11,584 nucleotides of DNA. Source: Roseovarius sp. (GTDB lineage Bacteria > Pseudomonadota > Alphaproteobacteria > Rhodobacterales > Rhodobacteraceae). Location of the stretch: positions 1 to 11,584 of the forward strand of contig JAASSQ010000082.1 in assembly GCA_021767845.1 (NCBI GenBank), given 5' to 3'. Shown here in pieces: positions 1 through 6,960 of this stretch. The notes below the pieces were generated by a model. It saw nothing but the letters and a program-made list of their open reading frames with translations. It did no database searches and was not told the DNA's origin. A program made the position numbers and the translations under genes. Within the stretch, counting starts at the first letter, position 1, and each line of letters starts with the position of its first letter.

Positions 1-6
1 GGGAGT

Positions 7-38
7 CGCCCGGCACGGGCGGCGGGGGCAGAGCCCCC
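7..38 (-). terminator. Tandem GC hairpins after the response-regulator gene
   Basis: Two perfect inverted repeats lie directly downstream of the minus-strand regulator stop codon. One has a 6-bp stem (24-29 with 33-38, loop AGA). The other has a 6-bp stem (7-12 with 16-21, loop GCA). No T-tract follows on the minus strand, so this is not a textbook Rho-independent terminator. GC hairpins of this kind commonly end transcripts or protect 3' ends in Rhodobacteraceae-like genomes. They could equally serve a gene beyond the left edge. Bases 1-48 hold no other recognisable feature. Confidence 0.5.
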
Positions 39-48
39 CTGACCGGCT

Positions 49-750
49 TCAGCCCCAGCTTACATCGCCCAGGAAAATGTAGCCCGCGCCGTAGATCGTC
101 TTGATGAGGCGCGGGTTCTTGGGGTCTTCGCGCAGCTTGGTGCGCAGGCGCGAGATGCGCACGTCCATCGCCCGGTCGAAGCTGTCGCCCGCGGCCCCGC
201 CCAGGGCCTCTTGCATGGCCTGGCGGGAAATCAGCCGTTTGGGCCGTTCCAGGAACAGGCGCAGCACCTCGCCCTCGGCATGGGAGAACGGCGTTTCCCC
301 GCCGCTGTCGTCTTCCAGTACGTAGCGGTCGAAATGCGCTGTCCAGCCGTTGAAGCGCGCGGTTTCGCCGGTTTGCGGGGCGGCGGTTTCGCGGCGCAGC
401 CGGGCGCGGATGCGGGCCACGACCTCGGCAGGGTCGAAGGGTTTGATGATGTAGTCGTCGGCACCCAGTTCGAGGCCCGTCACCCTGTCCTGCACCTGGG
501 CGCGGCCCGAGATGATGATGACCGTCGCGCCCTGTTCCAGCGCCAGCCGGTGCACCAGCGTCAGCCCGTCGCGGTCGGGCAGGGACAGGTCCACCAGGCA
601 CACGTCGGGGCGCGCGGTGCGCAGGGCGGCCTCGAACTCGGTGGCGCGGGCGAAGGCGAGGGTGCGGAAACCCGCGTCCTCGAGCGCGTCGGACAGCATG
701 GTGCGGATGGCGGGTTCGTCGTCGAGAATGGTGACAAGGGGCGCGGTCAT
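49..750 (-). CDS. OmpR/PhoB-family response regulator
   Basis: The product is a 233-residue two-component response regulator that should bind DNA when phosphorylated. Residues 1-120 form a receiver domain with the acidic pair D10/D11, phospho-acceptor D54 (in CLVDLSLPD), switch residue S81 and conserved K103 (in IIKPF). Residues about 130-230 form a winged-helix Trans_reg_C domain; the stretch around 192-225 (DVRISRLRTKLRED and the GAGYIF hairpin) is typical of the OmpR family. The ATG at 750 overlaps the kinase stop by four bases (ATGA), indicating translational coupling. The reading frame stays open upstream to 885, but that stretch lies inside the kinase gene and reads as low-complexity Pro/Arg/Ala, so the start at 750 is preferred. 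The family assignment is secure. Its target genes are unknown; the divergent transporter operon is the obvious candidate. Confidence 0.93.
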   Translation of the reverse strand: MTAPLVTILDDEPAIRTMLSDALEDAGFRTLAFARATEFEAALRTARPDVCLVDLSLPDRDGLTLVHRLALEQGATVIIISGRAQVQDRVTGLELGADDYIIKPFDPAEVVARIRARLRRETAAPQTGETARFNGWTAHFDRYVLEDDSGGETPFSHAEGEVLRLFLERPKRLISRQAMQEALGGAAGDSFDRAMDVRISRLRTKLREDPKNPRLIKTIYGAGYIFLGDVSWG

Positions 751-2654
751 GGCCTTGGGTCCTGTCCGAGGAAGGCTTGGAGCTGGGCGGCGGTGAAGGG
801 TTTGCGCAAGACCGGGGCCAGCGACCGCGCCGCGCGGTGCAACGGGTCGTCGGGGGGCAGCGAGGTCATCAGGAAGGCCGGGCAATGCCCGTCGGGCAAC
901 CCGCGCACCAGGTCCAGCCCGGTCTTGTCGCCCTCCAGCGAAATGTCGGAGAGCAGCGCGGAGATCTGCGGCAGGTCGGGCAGCAGCGCGAGGGCCTCGT
1001 CGGCGGAGGCGGCCTCGATCACCGCGTGGCCCGCGTCGCGCAGCATGTCGCGCACCGCACCGCGCAGGTCGGGGCTGTCCTCGACCAGAAGGACCATGCC
1101 GGGGGCGCCGACGCTGGCAGCGGGGCGCAGCGGCAGGCGCAGCGTGACGCGCCCTCCTGTGCGGGTGTTCGACAACTGCACCCGCCCGCCGGCCAGCTTG
1201 GTCATGTCATAGACCATCGACAGGCCCAGCCCCGAGCCTTCGCCGCCCTTGGTGGTGAAAAACGGGTCGAGCGCGTGCGCGAGCGCCTGGTCGGAAAAGC
1301 CGGGGCCGGTATCGGTGACGGTCAAATCCAGCCACGTGTCCTTGACGCAGGCCGCGCGCAGCTCGATCCGGCCCTCGGGCCCGCAGGCGTCGCGCGCGTT
1401 CAGCACGAGGTTGAGTAGCGAATCCTGCAACATACCGGGATCCAGCAGAAAGCTGCGGGCGCCGACCAGATTGTTGACGGCCAGCGTGACGCCATCGGGA
1501 AGGGCCGAGCGCGCCAGCGTTTCCAGATCTGACAGGAAGGCGGCGATGTCGGTGGGCACGGGCGTGTGTTCGCGCGGGCCGGTCATGTCGGCGATGCGAT
1601 TGAGCAGCCCGCCGCCGCGCCGCGCCGCTGCCAGGGTCGCGGTGATGAGCTCGTCCGCCTCCGCGCCGAGTTCCATCCGCTTCAGTTTCGACTGCATCCC
1701 CAGAATGATGGTCAGCAGGTTCGAGAAGTCATGCGCCAGCCCGCTGGTCAGTTGCGCGGCCATTTCCCGGCGGCGGGTCTGTTGCAGGGCCGAGCGGGTC
1801 TGCGCCTCTTCGGTGATGTCCATCGACAGGATATAGACCCCGCCCTGCGTGTCGTCGGGGGTGAAGGCCACCCGGATCCTGCGCGAGCTTGGCTCGTGCG
1901 TGAATTCGAAAACCGACGGGGTGCCGGCGAAGGCATCCTCCAGCCGTGGGCGGATCGCGGCATAGGCGCTGGGGCCGAGCGCCTCTTCGATGGGCAGGCC
2001 GATGATGTCGGACCGGCTGCCGGGCATCACCGCGCTGAGCCGCCGGTTGGAATAGGTATAGCGCCCGTCGGTGCCGACATGGGCGATATGCGCCGGCATC
2101 ATTTCCGTGGTCAGCCGGGTGCGCGCCTCGGAGGCCGTCAACTGGCGCTGGGTTTCCTCCAGCGCGGTGATGGTGGCCGACAGTTCGCGGTTTGCGGCCG
2201 AGAGATCCTCGGAATAGCTGAGCAACTGGTCGGACAGTTCCTCGGAGCGGGCGCGCAGCAGGCGTTCCTGGTGCTTGGTGCGGGTGATGTCGGTATAAAC
2301 CGTGACCCATCCGCCCTGCGGCAGCGGCGTGCCCTCGACGCTGATGGTGCGGCCATTGGCGCGGGTGCGCTCCATGTAATGCGGCTCGAAGGCGCGGGCC
2401 TGTTCGGCGCGGATGCGGACGAAGTCCTCGACGCATCCGACATGGCCGTAATCCCCGCGCTCGGCCAGGAAGCGGATCGTGTCTTCGAAGGAGGCGCCGG
2501 GCGTGACCAGGTGACGGGGCAGGTCGAACATGTCCTGAAAGCGCCGGTTGCACACCGCCAGCCGCAGATCGCTGTCATAGATCGACAGGGCCTGCTGGAT
2601 CAGGTTCAGACCCGCCATCGTCATGGCGTCGGTATCGGTGCGCGTTGCGGTCAT
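747..2654 (-). CDS. Hybrid sensor histidine kinase (PAS-PAS-HisKA-HATPase-REC)
   Basis: A 635-residue sensor kinase with no membrane segment visible, so probably a cytoplasmic sensor. Residues about 13-125 form a PAS_7-like domain (LIQQALSIYDSDLRLAVCN). A helical, coiled-coil-like linker follows (about 128-180), then a second PAS domain (about 185-285). The HisKA H-box has the phospho-acceptor H308 (LAHDFSN). The ATPase domain shows N415/N419 (N-box), DTGPGF at 448-453, DPFFTTKG at 463-470 and GSGLGLS at 473-479. The C-terminal receiver (about 519-630) has E525/D526, phospho-acceptor D570, T597 and K618. No HPt domain is present, so the fused receiver may act as a phosphate sink or autoregulator rather than a relay step. 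The ATG at 2654 is chosen over an in-frame TTG at 2672 because AAAAGGG lies six bases upstream. The gene is first in an operon with the overlapping response regulator. Confidence 0.92.
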   Translation of the reverse strand: MTATRTDTDAMTMAGLNLIQQALSIYDSDLRLAVCNRRFQDMFDLPRHLVTPGASFEDTIRFLAERGDYGHVGCVEDFVRIRAEQARAFEPHYMERTRANGRTISVEGTPLPQGGWVTVYTDITRTKHQERLLRARSEELSDQLLSYSEDLSAANRELSATITALEETQRQLTASEARTRLTTEMMPAHIAHVGTDGRYTYSNRRLSAVMPGSRSDIIGLPIEEALGPSAYAAIRPRLEDAFAGTPSVFEFTHEPSSRRIRVAFTPDDTQGGVYILSMDITEEAQTRSALQQTRRREMAAQLTSGLAHDFSNLLTIILGMQSKLKRMELGAEADELITATLAAARRGGGLLNRIADMTGPREHTPVPTDIAAFLSDLETLARSALPDGVTLAVNNLVGARSFLLDPGMLQDSLLNLVLNARDACGPEGRIELRAACVKDTWLDLTVTDTGPGFSDQALAHALDPFFTTKGGEGSGLGLSMVYDMTKLAGGRVQLSNTRTGGRVTLRLPLRPAASVGAPGMVLLVEDSPDLRGAVRDMLRDAGHAVIEAASADEALALLPDLPQISALLSDISLEGDKTGLDLVRGLPDGHCPAFLMTSLPPDDPLHRAARSLAPVLRKPFTAAQLQAFLGQDPRP

Positions 2655-2660
2655 CGGGTG

Positions 2661-2667
2661 CCCTTTT
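2661..2667 (-). promoter_or_regulatory. Ribosome binding site deciding the kinase start
   Basis: On the minus strand AAAAGGG stands six bases before the ATG at 2654. An alternative in-frame TTG at 2672 has no comparable purine-rich motif and would place this one inside the coding sequence, so the ATG is the better start. Confidence 0.6.
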
Positions 2668-2721
2668 GTCAATGGCTAGCACCGGACGGGAGCGTGGCAA
2701 AGGCCGGAAGCGCGCCTGTTA

Positions 2722-2737
2722 CAATTCGATAGAATTG
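2722..2737. promoter_or_regulatory. A+T-rich inverted repeat, candidate operator
   Basis: A perfect 6-bp inverted repeat, CAATTC-gata-GAATTG, sits near the middle of the divergent region and stands out against the GC-rich surroundings. Its dyad symmetry and position between two divergent operons suit a binding site for a dimeric regulator. OmpR-family regulators more often bind direct repeats, so a regulator encoded elsewhere is equally possible. Function is inferred from position and symmetry only. Confidence 0.4.
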
Positions 2738-2820
2738 GGAAACGATCAGGAAAAAGTTGACCGCGAGGTTCTTTTCCGCACCTTTGGAACACGGAGGAAT
2801 CGCCGGGACAAGGCGAACGG

Positions 2821-2835
2821 GTCCGCCAAGCGGAC
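2821..2835 (+). promoter_or_regulatory. 5'-leader hairpin before the ligase gene
   Basis: A perfect 6-bp stem, GTCCGC-caa-GCGGAC, ends five bases before the GGAGGAG ribosome binding site of the first plus-strand gene. It would form in the 5' untranslated leader and may affect ribosome access or mRNA stability. There is no sign of a known riboswitch. Confidence 0.4.
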
Positions 2836-2840
2836 ATTCG

Positions 2841-2847
2841 GGAGGAG
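2841..2847 (+). promoter_or_regulatory. Strong ribosome binding site supporting a TTG start
   Basis: GGAGGAG is followed by a six-base spacer and then TTG at 2854. No ATG or GTG in the same frame lies close by at a suitable distance, and homology to the adenylate-forming family begins soon after this codon. This motif therefore fixes the unusual TTG start. Confidence 0.75.
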
Positions 2848-2853
2848 AAAAAC

Positions 2854-4830
2854 TTGGCACAGTCGTCACAGGCGGCGGAGGGGCTCGACTCCATTCCGGC
2901 GCTGCTTCAGCGTAACGCCAGTCAATACGCGAACAGGCCCGCCTACCGGGAAAAGGAATTCGGCATCTGGCAATGCTGGACCTGGGCCGAGGCTGAGAAG
3001 GAGATCGAGGCGCTGGCGCTCGGGCTTCTGAACCTGGGCGTGGACGAGGGCGATTTCGTCGCCATCATCGGGCGCAACCGGCCGCATTTCTACTGGTCGA
3101 TGGTCGCCGCGCAATCGGTGGGCGCGATCCCGGTGCCGCTCTACCAGGATGCCGCCGCCGAAGAGATGGCCTATGTGATGGATCACTGCGGCGCGCGCTT
3201 CGCGATCGTCGAGGACCAGGAACAGGTAGACAAGGTGATCGACATCCAGGACGAGCTGCACCAGTTCGAGCACATGATCTATGTCGATCAGCGCGGCCTG
3301 CGGAAATACGACCATCACAAGCTGCACACTTTCGCCGGGGTCCAGGACCAGGGCCGCGCCGCCTATTGGGAATTCATCGAGGACCTCAAGGAGCGGCGCG
3401 CCAAGCTGAATTACGACAGTATCTGCGTCATGCTCTATACCAGCGGCACGACCGGCAAGCCCAAGGGCGTGGTTCTGTCCAACCGCAACATCATCGAGGC
3501 GTCGCGCTCTTCGGCCGAGTTCGACAACCTGACCAAGGACGAAGAGGTGCTGGCCTATCTGCCGATGGCGTGGGTGGGCGATTTCATCTTCTCGATCGGG
3601 CAGGCCTATTGGTGCGGCTTCTGCGTGAATTGCCCGGAATCGGCCGACACCATGCAGATCGACCTGCGCGAGATCGGACCGACCTATTACTTCGCCCCGC
3701 CGCGCGTGTTCGAGACGCAGCTGACCAACGTGATGATCCGCATGGAGGATGCCGGGCGGCTGAAGAAATGGCTGTTCGATGTCTTCATGGCCCATGCCCG
3801 CAAGGTCGGCCCCGCGATCCTTGACGGCAAGCAGGTGAGCGGCTGGGACCGGTTCAAATACGCGCTGGGCAACCTGGTGATCTATGGCCCGCTGAAGGAT
3901 ACGCTGGGCTTTGGCCGGGTGCGCGTGGGCTATACCGCCGGCGAGGCGATCGGGCCGGAGATCTTCGATTTCTACCGCAGCCTCGGGATCAACCTGAAGC
4001 AGCTTTACGGCCAGACCGAGGCCAGCGTCTTCATCACCCTGCAACCCGATGGCGAGGTTCGGTCCGACACCGTAGGCGTCGCCGCGCCGGGGGTGGAAAT
4101 CAAGATCGCCGACAATGGCGAGGTCTATTACCGCGGCCCCGGCACGTTCGAGTATTACTACAAGAACGAGGAAAGCACCAAGAAGACCAAGGATGCCGAA
4201 GGCTGGGTGGCCACCGGCGACGCCGGGTTCTTCGAGGAAGGCTCGGGCCACCTGCGGATCATCGACCGAGCCAAGGATGTGGGCCAGATGGCCGACGGCA
4301 AGATGTTCGCGCCGAAATACGTGGAGAACAAGCTCAAGTTCTTCCCCAACATCCTCGAGGCGGTGGTTTTCGGCAACGGGCGCGAGGCCTGCACGGCCTT
4401 CATCAACATCGACCTCAATGCCGTGGGCAACTGGGCCGAGCGCAACAATATCGGCTATGCCTCCTACCAGGAGCTTGCGGGCCATCCCAAGGTGCTGGAG
4501 ATGATCCAGGGCCATGTCGAGGAGGTGAACCGCAGCCTTGCCGACGATCCGATGCTGTCGCATTGCCAGGTGCACCGCTTCCTTGTGCTGCACAAGGAAC
4601 TGGACGCCGATGACGGCGAGATGACCCGCACCCGCAAGGTGCGCCGCGGGGTGATCGCCGAGAAGTTCGAGGATCTTCTGGGCGCGCTCTATGACGGCTC
4701 GTCCGAGATCTACACCACGACCGAGGTGACCTACGAGGACGGCCGCAAGGGTGCGATCAGCGCGACGTTGCAGATCCGCGATGCCGCCGTGGTGCCGGTG
4801 GGCAACGACAAGAAGGTGGCGGCGGAATGA
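2854..4830 (+). CDS. AMP-forming acyl-CoA synthetase/ligase (FadD/FAA1-like)
   Basis: The 658-residue product belongs to the adenylate-forming (ANL) family, long-chain acyl-CoA-synthetase type. Such enzymes activate a carboxylic acid with ATP and attach CoA. Visible motifs are the ATP loop YTSGTTGKPKG (195-205), YGQTEAS (385-391) for adenine/AMP binding, ATGD (453-456), the hinge region IIDRAKD (469-475) and a C-terminal TRTRKVRRG (591-599), where K595 is the likely catalytic lysine. About 60 residues follow that lysine. The length is normal for FACS-like enzymes (600-700). All core motifs look intact, so it is probably active; the substrate could be a fatty, aromatic or other organic acid. 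It starts with TTG behind a strong GGAGGAG site. It is the first gene of the operon, and its stop overlaps the next start (ATGA, 4827-4830), coupling it to the transporter. Confidence 0.93.
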   Translation: MAQSSQAAEGLDSIPALLQRNASQYANRPAYREKEFGIWQCWTWAEAEKEIEALALGLLNLGVDEGDFVAIIGRNRPHFYWSMVAAQSVGAIPVPLYQDAAAEEMAYVMDHCGARFAIVEDQEQVDKVIDIQDELHQFEHMIYVDQRGLRKYDHHKLHTFAGVQDQGRAAYWEFIEDLKERRAKLNYDSICVMLYTSGTTGKPKGVVLSNRNIIEASRSSAEFDNLTKDEEVLAYLPMAWVGDFIFSIGQAYWCGFCVNCPESADTMQIDLREIGPTYYFAPPRVFETQLTNVMIRMEDAGRLKKWLFDVFMAHARKVGPAILDGKQVSGWDRFKYALGNLVIYGPLKDTLGFGRVRVGYTAGEAIGPEIFDFYRSLGINLKQLYGQTEASVFITLQPDGEVRSDTVGVAAPGVEIKIADNGEVYYRGPGTFEYYYKNEESTKKTKDAEGWVATGDAGFFEEGSGHLRIIDRAKDVGQMADGKMFAPKYVENKLKFFPNILEAVVFGNGREACTAFINIDLNAVGNWAERNNIGYASYQELAGHPKVLEMIQGHVEEVNRSLADDPMLSHCQVHRFLVLHKELDADDGEMTRTRKVRRGVIAEKFEDLLGALYDGSSEIYTTTEVTYEDGRKGAISATLQIRDAAVVPVGNDKKVAAE

Positions 4831-5648
4831 AGGACATGGACGCAGACGGCTACACCACCGCGGACGGCCGCAGGATCGGCAGCGTGGTGATGGAGATGAA
4901 GAACATCACGCTGCGCTTCGGCGGCGTGGTGGCGATCAAGGACATCTCCTTCGACATCCGCGAAGGCGAGATCCGCGCGATCATCGGCCCGAACGGGGCG
5001 GGGAAATCCTCGATGCTCAATGTCATCAGCGGGTTCTACAACCCGCAGGAGGGCGAGGTCTGGTACAAGGGCCAGAAGCGCCCCCCGATGAAGCCCTACC
5101 AGGTGGCCCGGCAGGGGATCGCGCGCACCTTCCAGAACATCGCGCTGTTCGACGGGATGAGCGTGCTGGACAACATCATGACCGGCCGCATCCGCCAGAT
5201 GAACGCGGGGCTGCTGGCCCAGGCGATCTGGAAGGGCAAGGCCGAGGCCGAGGAAACCGAGAACCGCGAGGCGGTGGAGAAGATCATCGACTTCCTCGAG
5301 ATCCAGCACATCCGCAAGACGCCGGTTGGCCGGTTGCCCTATGGCCTGAAAAAGCGGGTCGAGCTGGCCCGCGCGCTGGCGGCGGAGCCGTCGATCCTGC
5401 TGCTCGACGAGCCGATGGCCGGCATGAATGTCGAGGAGAAGGAGGACATGAGCCGCTTCATCCTGGACGTGAACGACGAATTCGGCACCACGATCGCCCT
5501 GATCGAACACGACATGGGCGTGGTCATGGACCTGTCGGACCGCGTGGTGGTCATGGATTACGGCAAGAAGATCGGTGACGGCACGCCCGACGAGGTGCGC
5601 AGCAACCAGGCCGTGATCGACGCCTACCTGGGGGTGGCCCATGACTGA
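4827..5648 (+). CDS. livG: LivG-type ABC transporter ATP-binding protein
   Basis: One of two ATPases of a branched-chain-amino-acid-family (HAAT) importer; it powers uptake from the cytoplasmic face. In 273 residues it shows Walker A GPNGAGKS (54-61), Q-loop Q103 (ARTFQN), the signature region LPYGLKKRVELARAL (170-184), Walker B ILLLDEP (190-196, catalytic E195) and switch H228 (IEHDM). The C-terminal segment with DGTPDEV and IDAYLG is typical of LivG. The signature differs from LSGGQ: Pro replaces Ser and Leu replaces Gln. About 20 residues precede the ABC domain. The ATG overlaps the ligase stop by four bases; an in-frame ATG nine bases on (4836) is possible. The symbol marks family position only; the ligase neighbours argue against a simple amino-acid transporter. 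Confidence 0.92.
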   Translation: MKDMDADGYTTADGRRIGSVVMEMKNITLRFGGVVAIKDISFDIREGEIRAIIGPNGAGKSSMLNVISGFYNPQEGEVWYKGQKRPPMKPYQVARQGIARTFQNIALFDGMSVLDNIMTGRIRQMNAGLLAQAIWKGKAEAEETENREAVEKIIDFLEIQHIRKTPVGRLPYGLKKRVELARALAAEPSILLLDEPMAGMNVEEKEDMSRFILDVNDEFGTTIALIEHDMGVVMDLSDRVVVMDYGKKIGDGTPDEVRSNQAVIDAYLGVAHD

Positions 5649-5670
5649 TCCCGTGATCTTCCCCCGTAGT

Positions 5671-5687
5671 GCGGGCCGCAAGCCCGC
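5671..5687 (+). other. Intercistronic GC stem-loop (livG-livH gap)
   Basis: A perfect 6-bp stem, GCGGGC-cgcaa-GCCCGC, lies in the 68-base gap between the LivG and LivH genes. There is no U-tract, so full termination is unlikely. It may be an mRNA-stability or processing element. Confidence 0.45.
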
Positions 5688-5701
5688 CGACGCCCAACAC
5701 A

Positions 5702-5708
5702 ACGGAGG
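5702..5708 (+). promoter_or_regulatory. Ribosome binding site deciding the LivH start
   Basis: ACGGAGG is followed by an eight-base spacer and then ATG at 5717. This supports the start at 5717 over an in-frame GTG at 5669, which has no ribosome binding site and would translate through the stem-loop. Confidence 0.7.
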
Positions 5709-5716
5709 CCCGCGCC

Positions 5717-6703
5717 ATGCCTGAACAGTTCATATGGGGAATGGAGGTCTTTGCGAACGGTCTGATGGCCGGGGTTCTTTATGCCCTTGTCGCCCTTGGT
5801 TTTGTCCTGATCTACAAGGCCTCGGGGATCTTCAATTTCAGCCAGGGCGTGATGGCGCTGTTCGCGGCGCTTACGCTGGTGGGCATCATGGAGGGGCAGG
5901 TGCCGTTCAGCCACCTGATCAACGCCGTGTTCGGTACGGAAATCCACCATTTCGGTTGGCACGTCCCGGCGCTGGCTGCGATCCTGTTGACGATGGTGGT
6001 CATGGTTTTGCTGGCGTGGCTGGTGAACTACTTCATTTTCCGACATCTGGTGAACCAGGAGCCGATCATCCTGTTCATGGCCACGATCGGGCTGGCCTAT
6101 TTCCTTGAAGGATTTGGCGACATCATGTGGGGTGCCGATATCAAGAAGCTTGATGTCGGCCTGCCACAGGGCATCAACGGCACGATCGACGAGGTCACGT
6201 ACAACCTGTTCGGTTATGGCTTTTTCATCGACAACCTTGACCTTTGGGCGACCTTCATCGCGATCCTGCTGGTTGTCGGCCTGGTGCTGTTCGCGCAGTA
6301 TTCGAAGCATGGCCGTGCCATGCGGGCCGTGGCCGACGATCACCAGGCGGCGCTCTCGGTGGGTATCTCGCTCAACTTCATCTGGGTGATGGTATGGTCG
6401 CTGGCGGGCTTCGTGGCGCTGGTCGCGGGGATCATGTGGGGCACGAAATCGGGCGTCCAGTTCTCGCTGAGCCTGATCGCGCTCAAGGCTCTGCCGGTGC
6501 TGATGCTGGGCGGGTTCACCTCGATCCCCGGCGCGATCGTCGGCGGGCTGCTGATCGGCGTGGGCGAGAAGCTGTTTGAATTCGCCATCGGCGGGATGAT
6601 CGGCGGCGCGACCGAAAACTGGTTCGCCTATGTGCTGGCTCTCATCTTCCTCGTCTTCCGGCCGCAGGGCCTGTTCGGCGAGAAGATCATCGAAAGGGTC
6701 TAG
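5717..6703 (+). CDS. livH: LivH-type ABC transporter permease
   Basis: A 328-residue inner-membrane permease of the HAAT family. The N-terminal motif NGLMAGVLYALVALGFVLIY (14-33) followed by IFNFSQG (38-44) is the LivH hallmark. Further hydrophobic segments are visible at about 45-58, 84-107, 117-131, 176-194, 220-240, 256-285 and 300-314. The cytoplasmic coupling region (about 199-217, GRAMRAVADDHQAALSVGI) should contact the ATPases. The conserved LPVLMLGGFTSIPGAIVGG (259-277) and the end FRPQGLFGE (314-322) are typical. The start is set by ACGGAGG; the gene lies 68 bases after livG and two bases before the next small gene. It pairs with the LivM-type protein to form the membrane channel. 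Family certain, substrate unknown. Confidence 0.93.
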   Translation: MPEQFIWGMEVFANGLMAGVLYALVALGFVLIYKASGIFNFSQGVMALFAALTLVGIMEGQVPFSHLINAVFGTEIHHFGWHVPALAAILLTMVVMVLLAWLVNYFIFRHLVNQEPIILFMATIGLAYFLEGFGDIMWGADIKKLDVGLPQGINGTIDEVTYNLFGYGFFIDNLDLWATFIAILLVVGLVLFAQYSKHGRAMRAVADDHQAALSVGISLNFIWVMVWSLAGFVALVAGIMWGTKSGVQFSLSLIALKALPVLMLGGFTSIPGAIVGGLLIGVGEKLFEFAIGGMIGGATENWFAYVLALIFLVFRPQGLFGEKIIERV

Positions 6704-6705
6704 CC

Positions 6706-6960
6706 ATGCAAAAGCTGATCGCAATCGCCAACGTGGTCGCCTGGTCCGGCTTCTGGGCCTTCGGCTACCTGGCGCTGACGGCCGGGGTGGAGCAGACCGG
6801 CCAGATGGTCACCGCGCTGATCCTGGCCGCGCTGGGCGGCGGCGTGGGCATGGTGGCTTACCTGTGGCTGGTGCGCCACGCCGAGGCCACGGGCTATGCC
6901 CGCCCGGCCAACCGCGCGGAGAAGCGCGACGACGATGAAATCCACGGGGAGGTAATCTGA
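6706..6960 (+). CDS. Small two-helix membrane protein in the transporter operon
   Basis: An 84-residue protein that I do not recognise as a named family. It has two hydrophobic segments (about 4-27 and 34-56; the second contains GGGVGMVAYLWLV), then a charged, polar C-terminal tail (57-84; RPANRAEKRDDDEIHGEVI). An N-in/C-in hairpin is likely, with the tail in the cytoplasm. Translation is well supported: AAAGGG (6693-6698) precedes the ATG by seven bases, the gene begins two bases after the LivH stop, and its TGA shares one base with the LivM ATG (TGATG). Its place between the two permeases suggests an accessory or assembly subunit of the importer, but this is inferred from position only. Confidence 0.75.
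   Translation: MQKLIAIANVVAWSGFWAFGYLALTAGVEQTGQMVTALILAALGGGVGMVAYLWLVRHAEATGYARPANRAEKRDDDEIHGEVI

Larger units (their letters stand above)
2655..2853. promoter_or_regulatory. Divergent promoter/regulatory region
   Basis: These 199 bases separate the minus-strand signalling operon from the plus-strand ligase/transporter operon, so both promoters should lie here. The middle (about 2718-2760) is clearly richer in A+T than the flanking genes. It contains an A+T-rich inverted repeat (2722-2737), a TTGACC hexamer at 2757-2762 with no good -10 partner, and a hairpin at 2821-2835. I could not place a convincing sigma-70-type -35/-10 pair in either direction. That a promoter region is present follows from gene layout; its exact elements are undetermined. 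Confidence 0.7.

Noticed and set aside
751..885. N-terminal extension of the response regulator up to 885
   Set aside because: The extra 45 residues are Pro/Arg/Ala filler within the kinase gene. The receiver domain begins right after the ATG at 750, which forms an ATGA overlap.
2757..2785. TTGACC as a -35 box of a sigma-70-type promoter for the ligase operon
   Set aside because: No acceptable -10 hexamer is found at 16-18 bases spacing, so I did not call a promoter.
2786..2812. GGAAC at 2786-2790 as an extracytoplasmic-function or EcfG-type -35
   Set aside because: No CGTT/CGTC-like -10 follows at 16-17 bases.
2866..4593. Long open frame on the minus strand opposite the ligase gene (575 codons)
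   Set aside because: It is antisense to a gene with intact catalytic motifs. Its product is His/Asp/Leu/Gly-rich low complexity without domains, the usual mirror frame of GC-rich codon bias.
5669..5716. GTG start adding 16 residues to the LivH-type permease
   Set aside because: It has no ribosome binding site and includes the stem-loop; the ATG at 5717 has ACGGAGG at good spacing.
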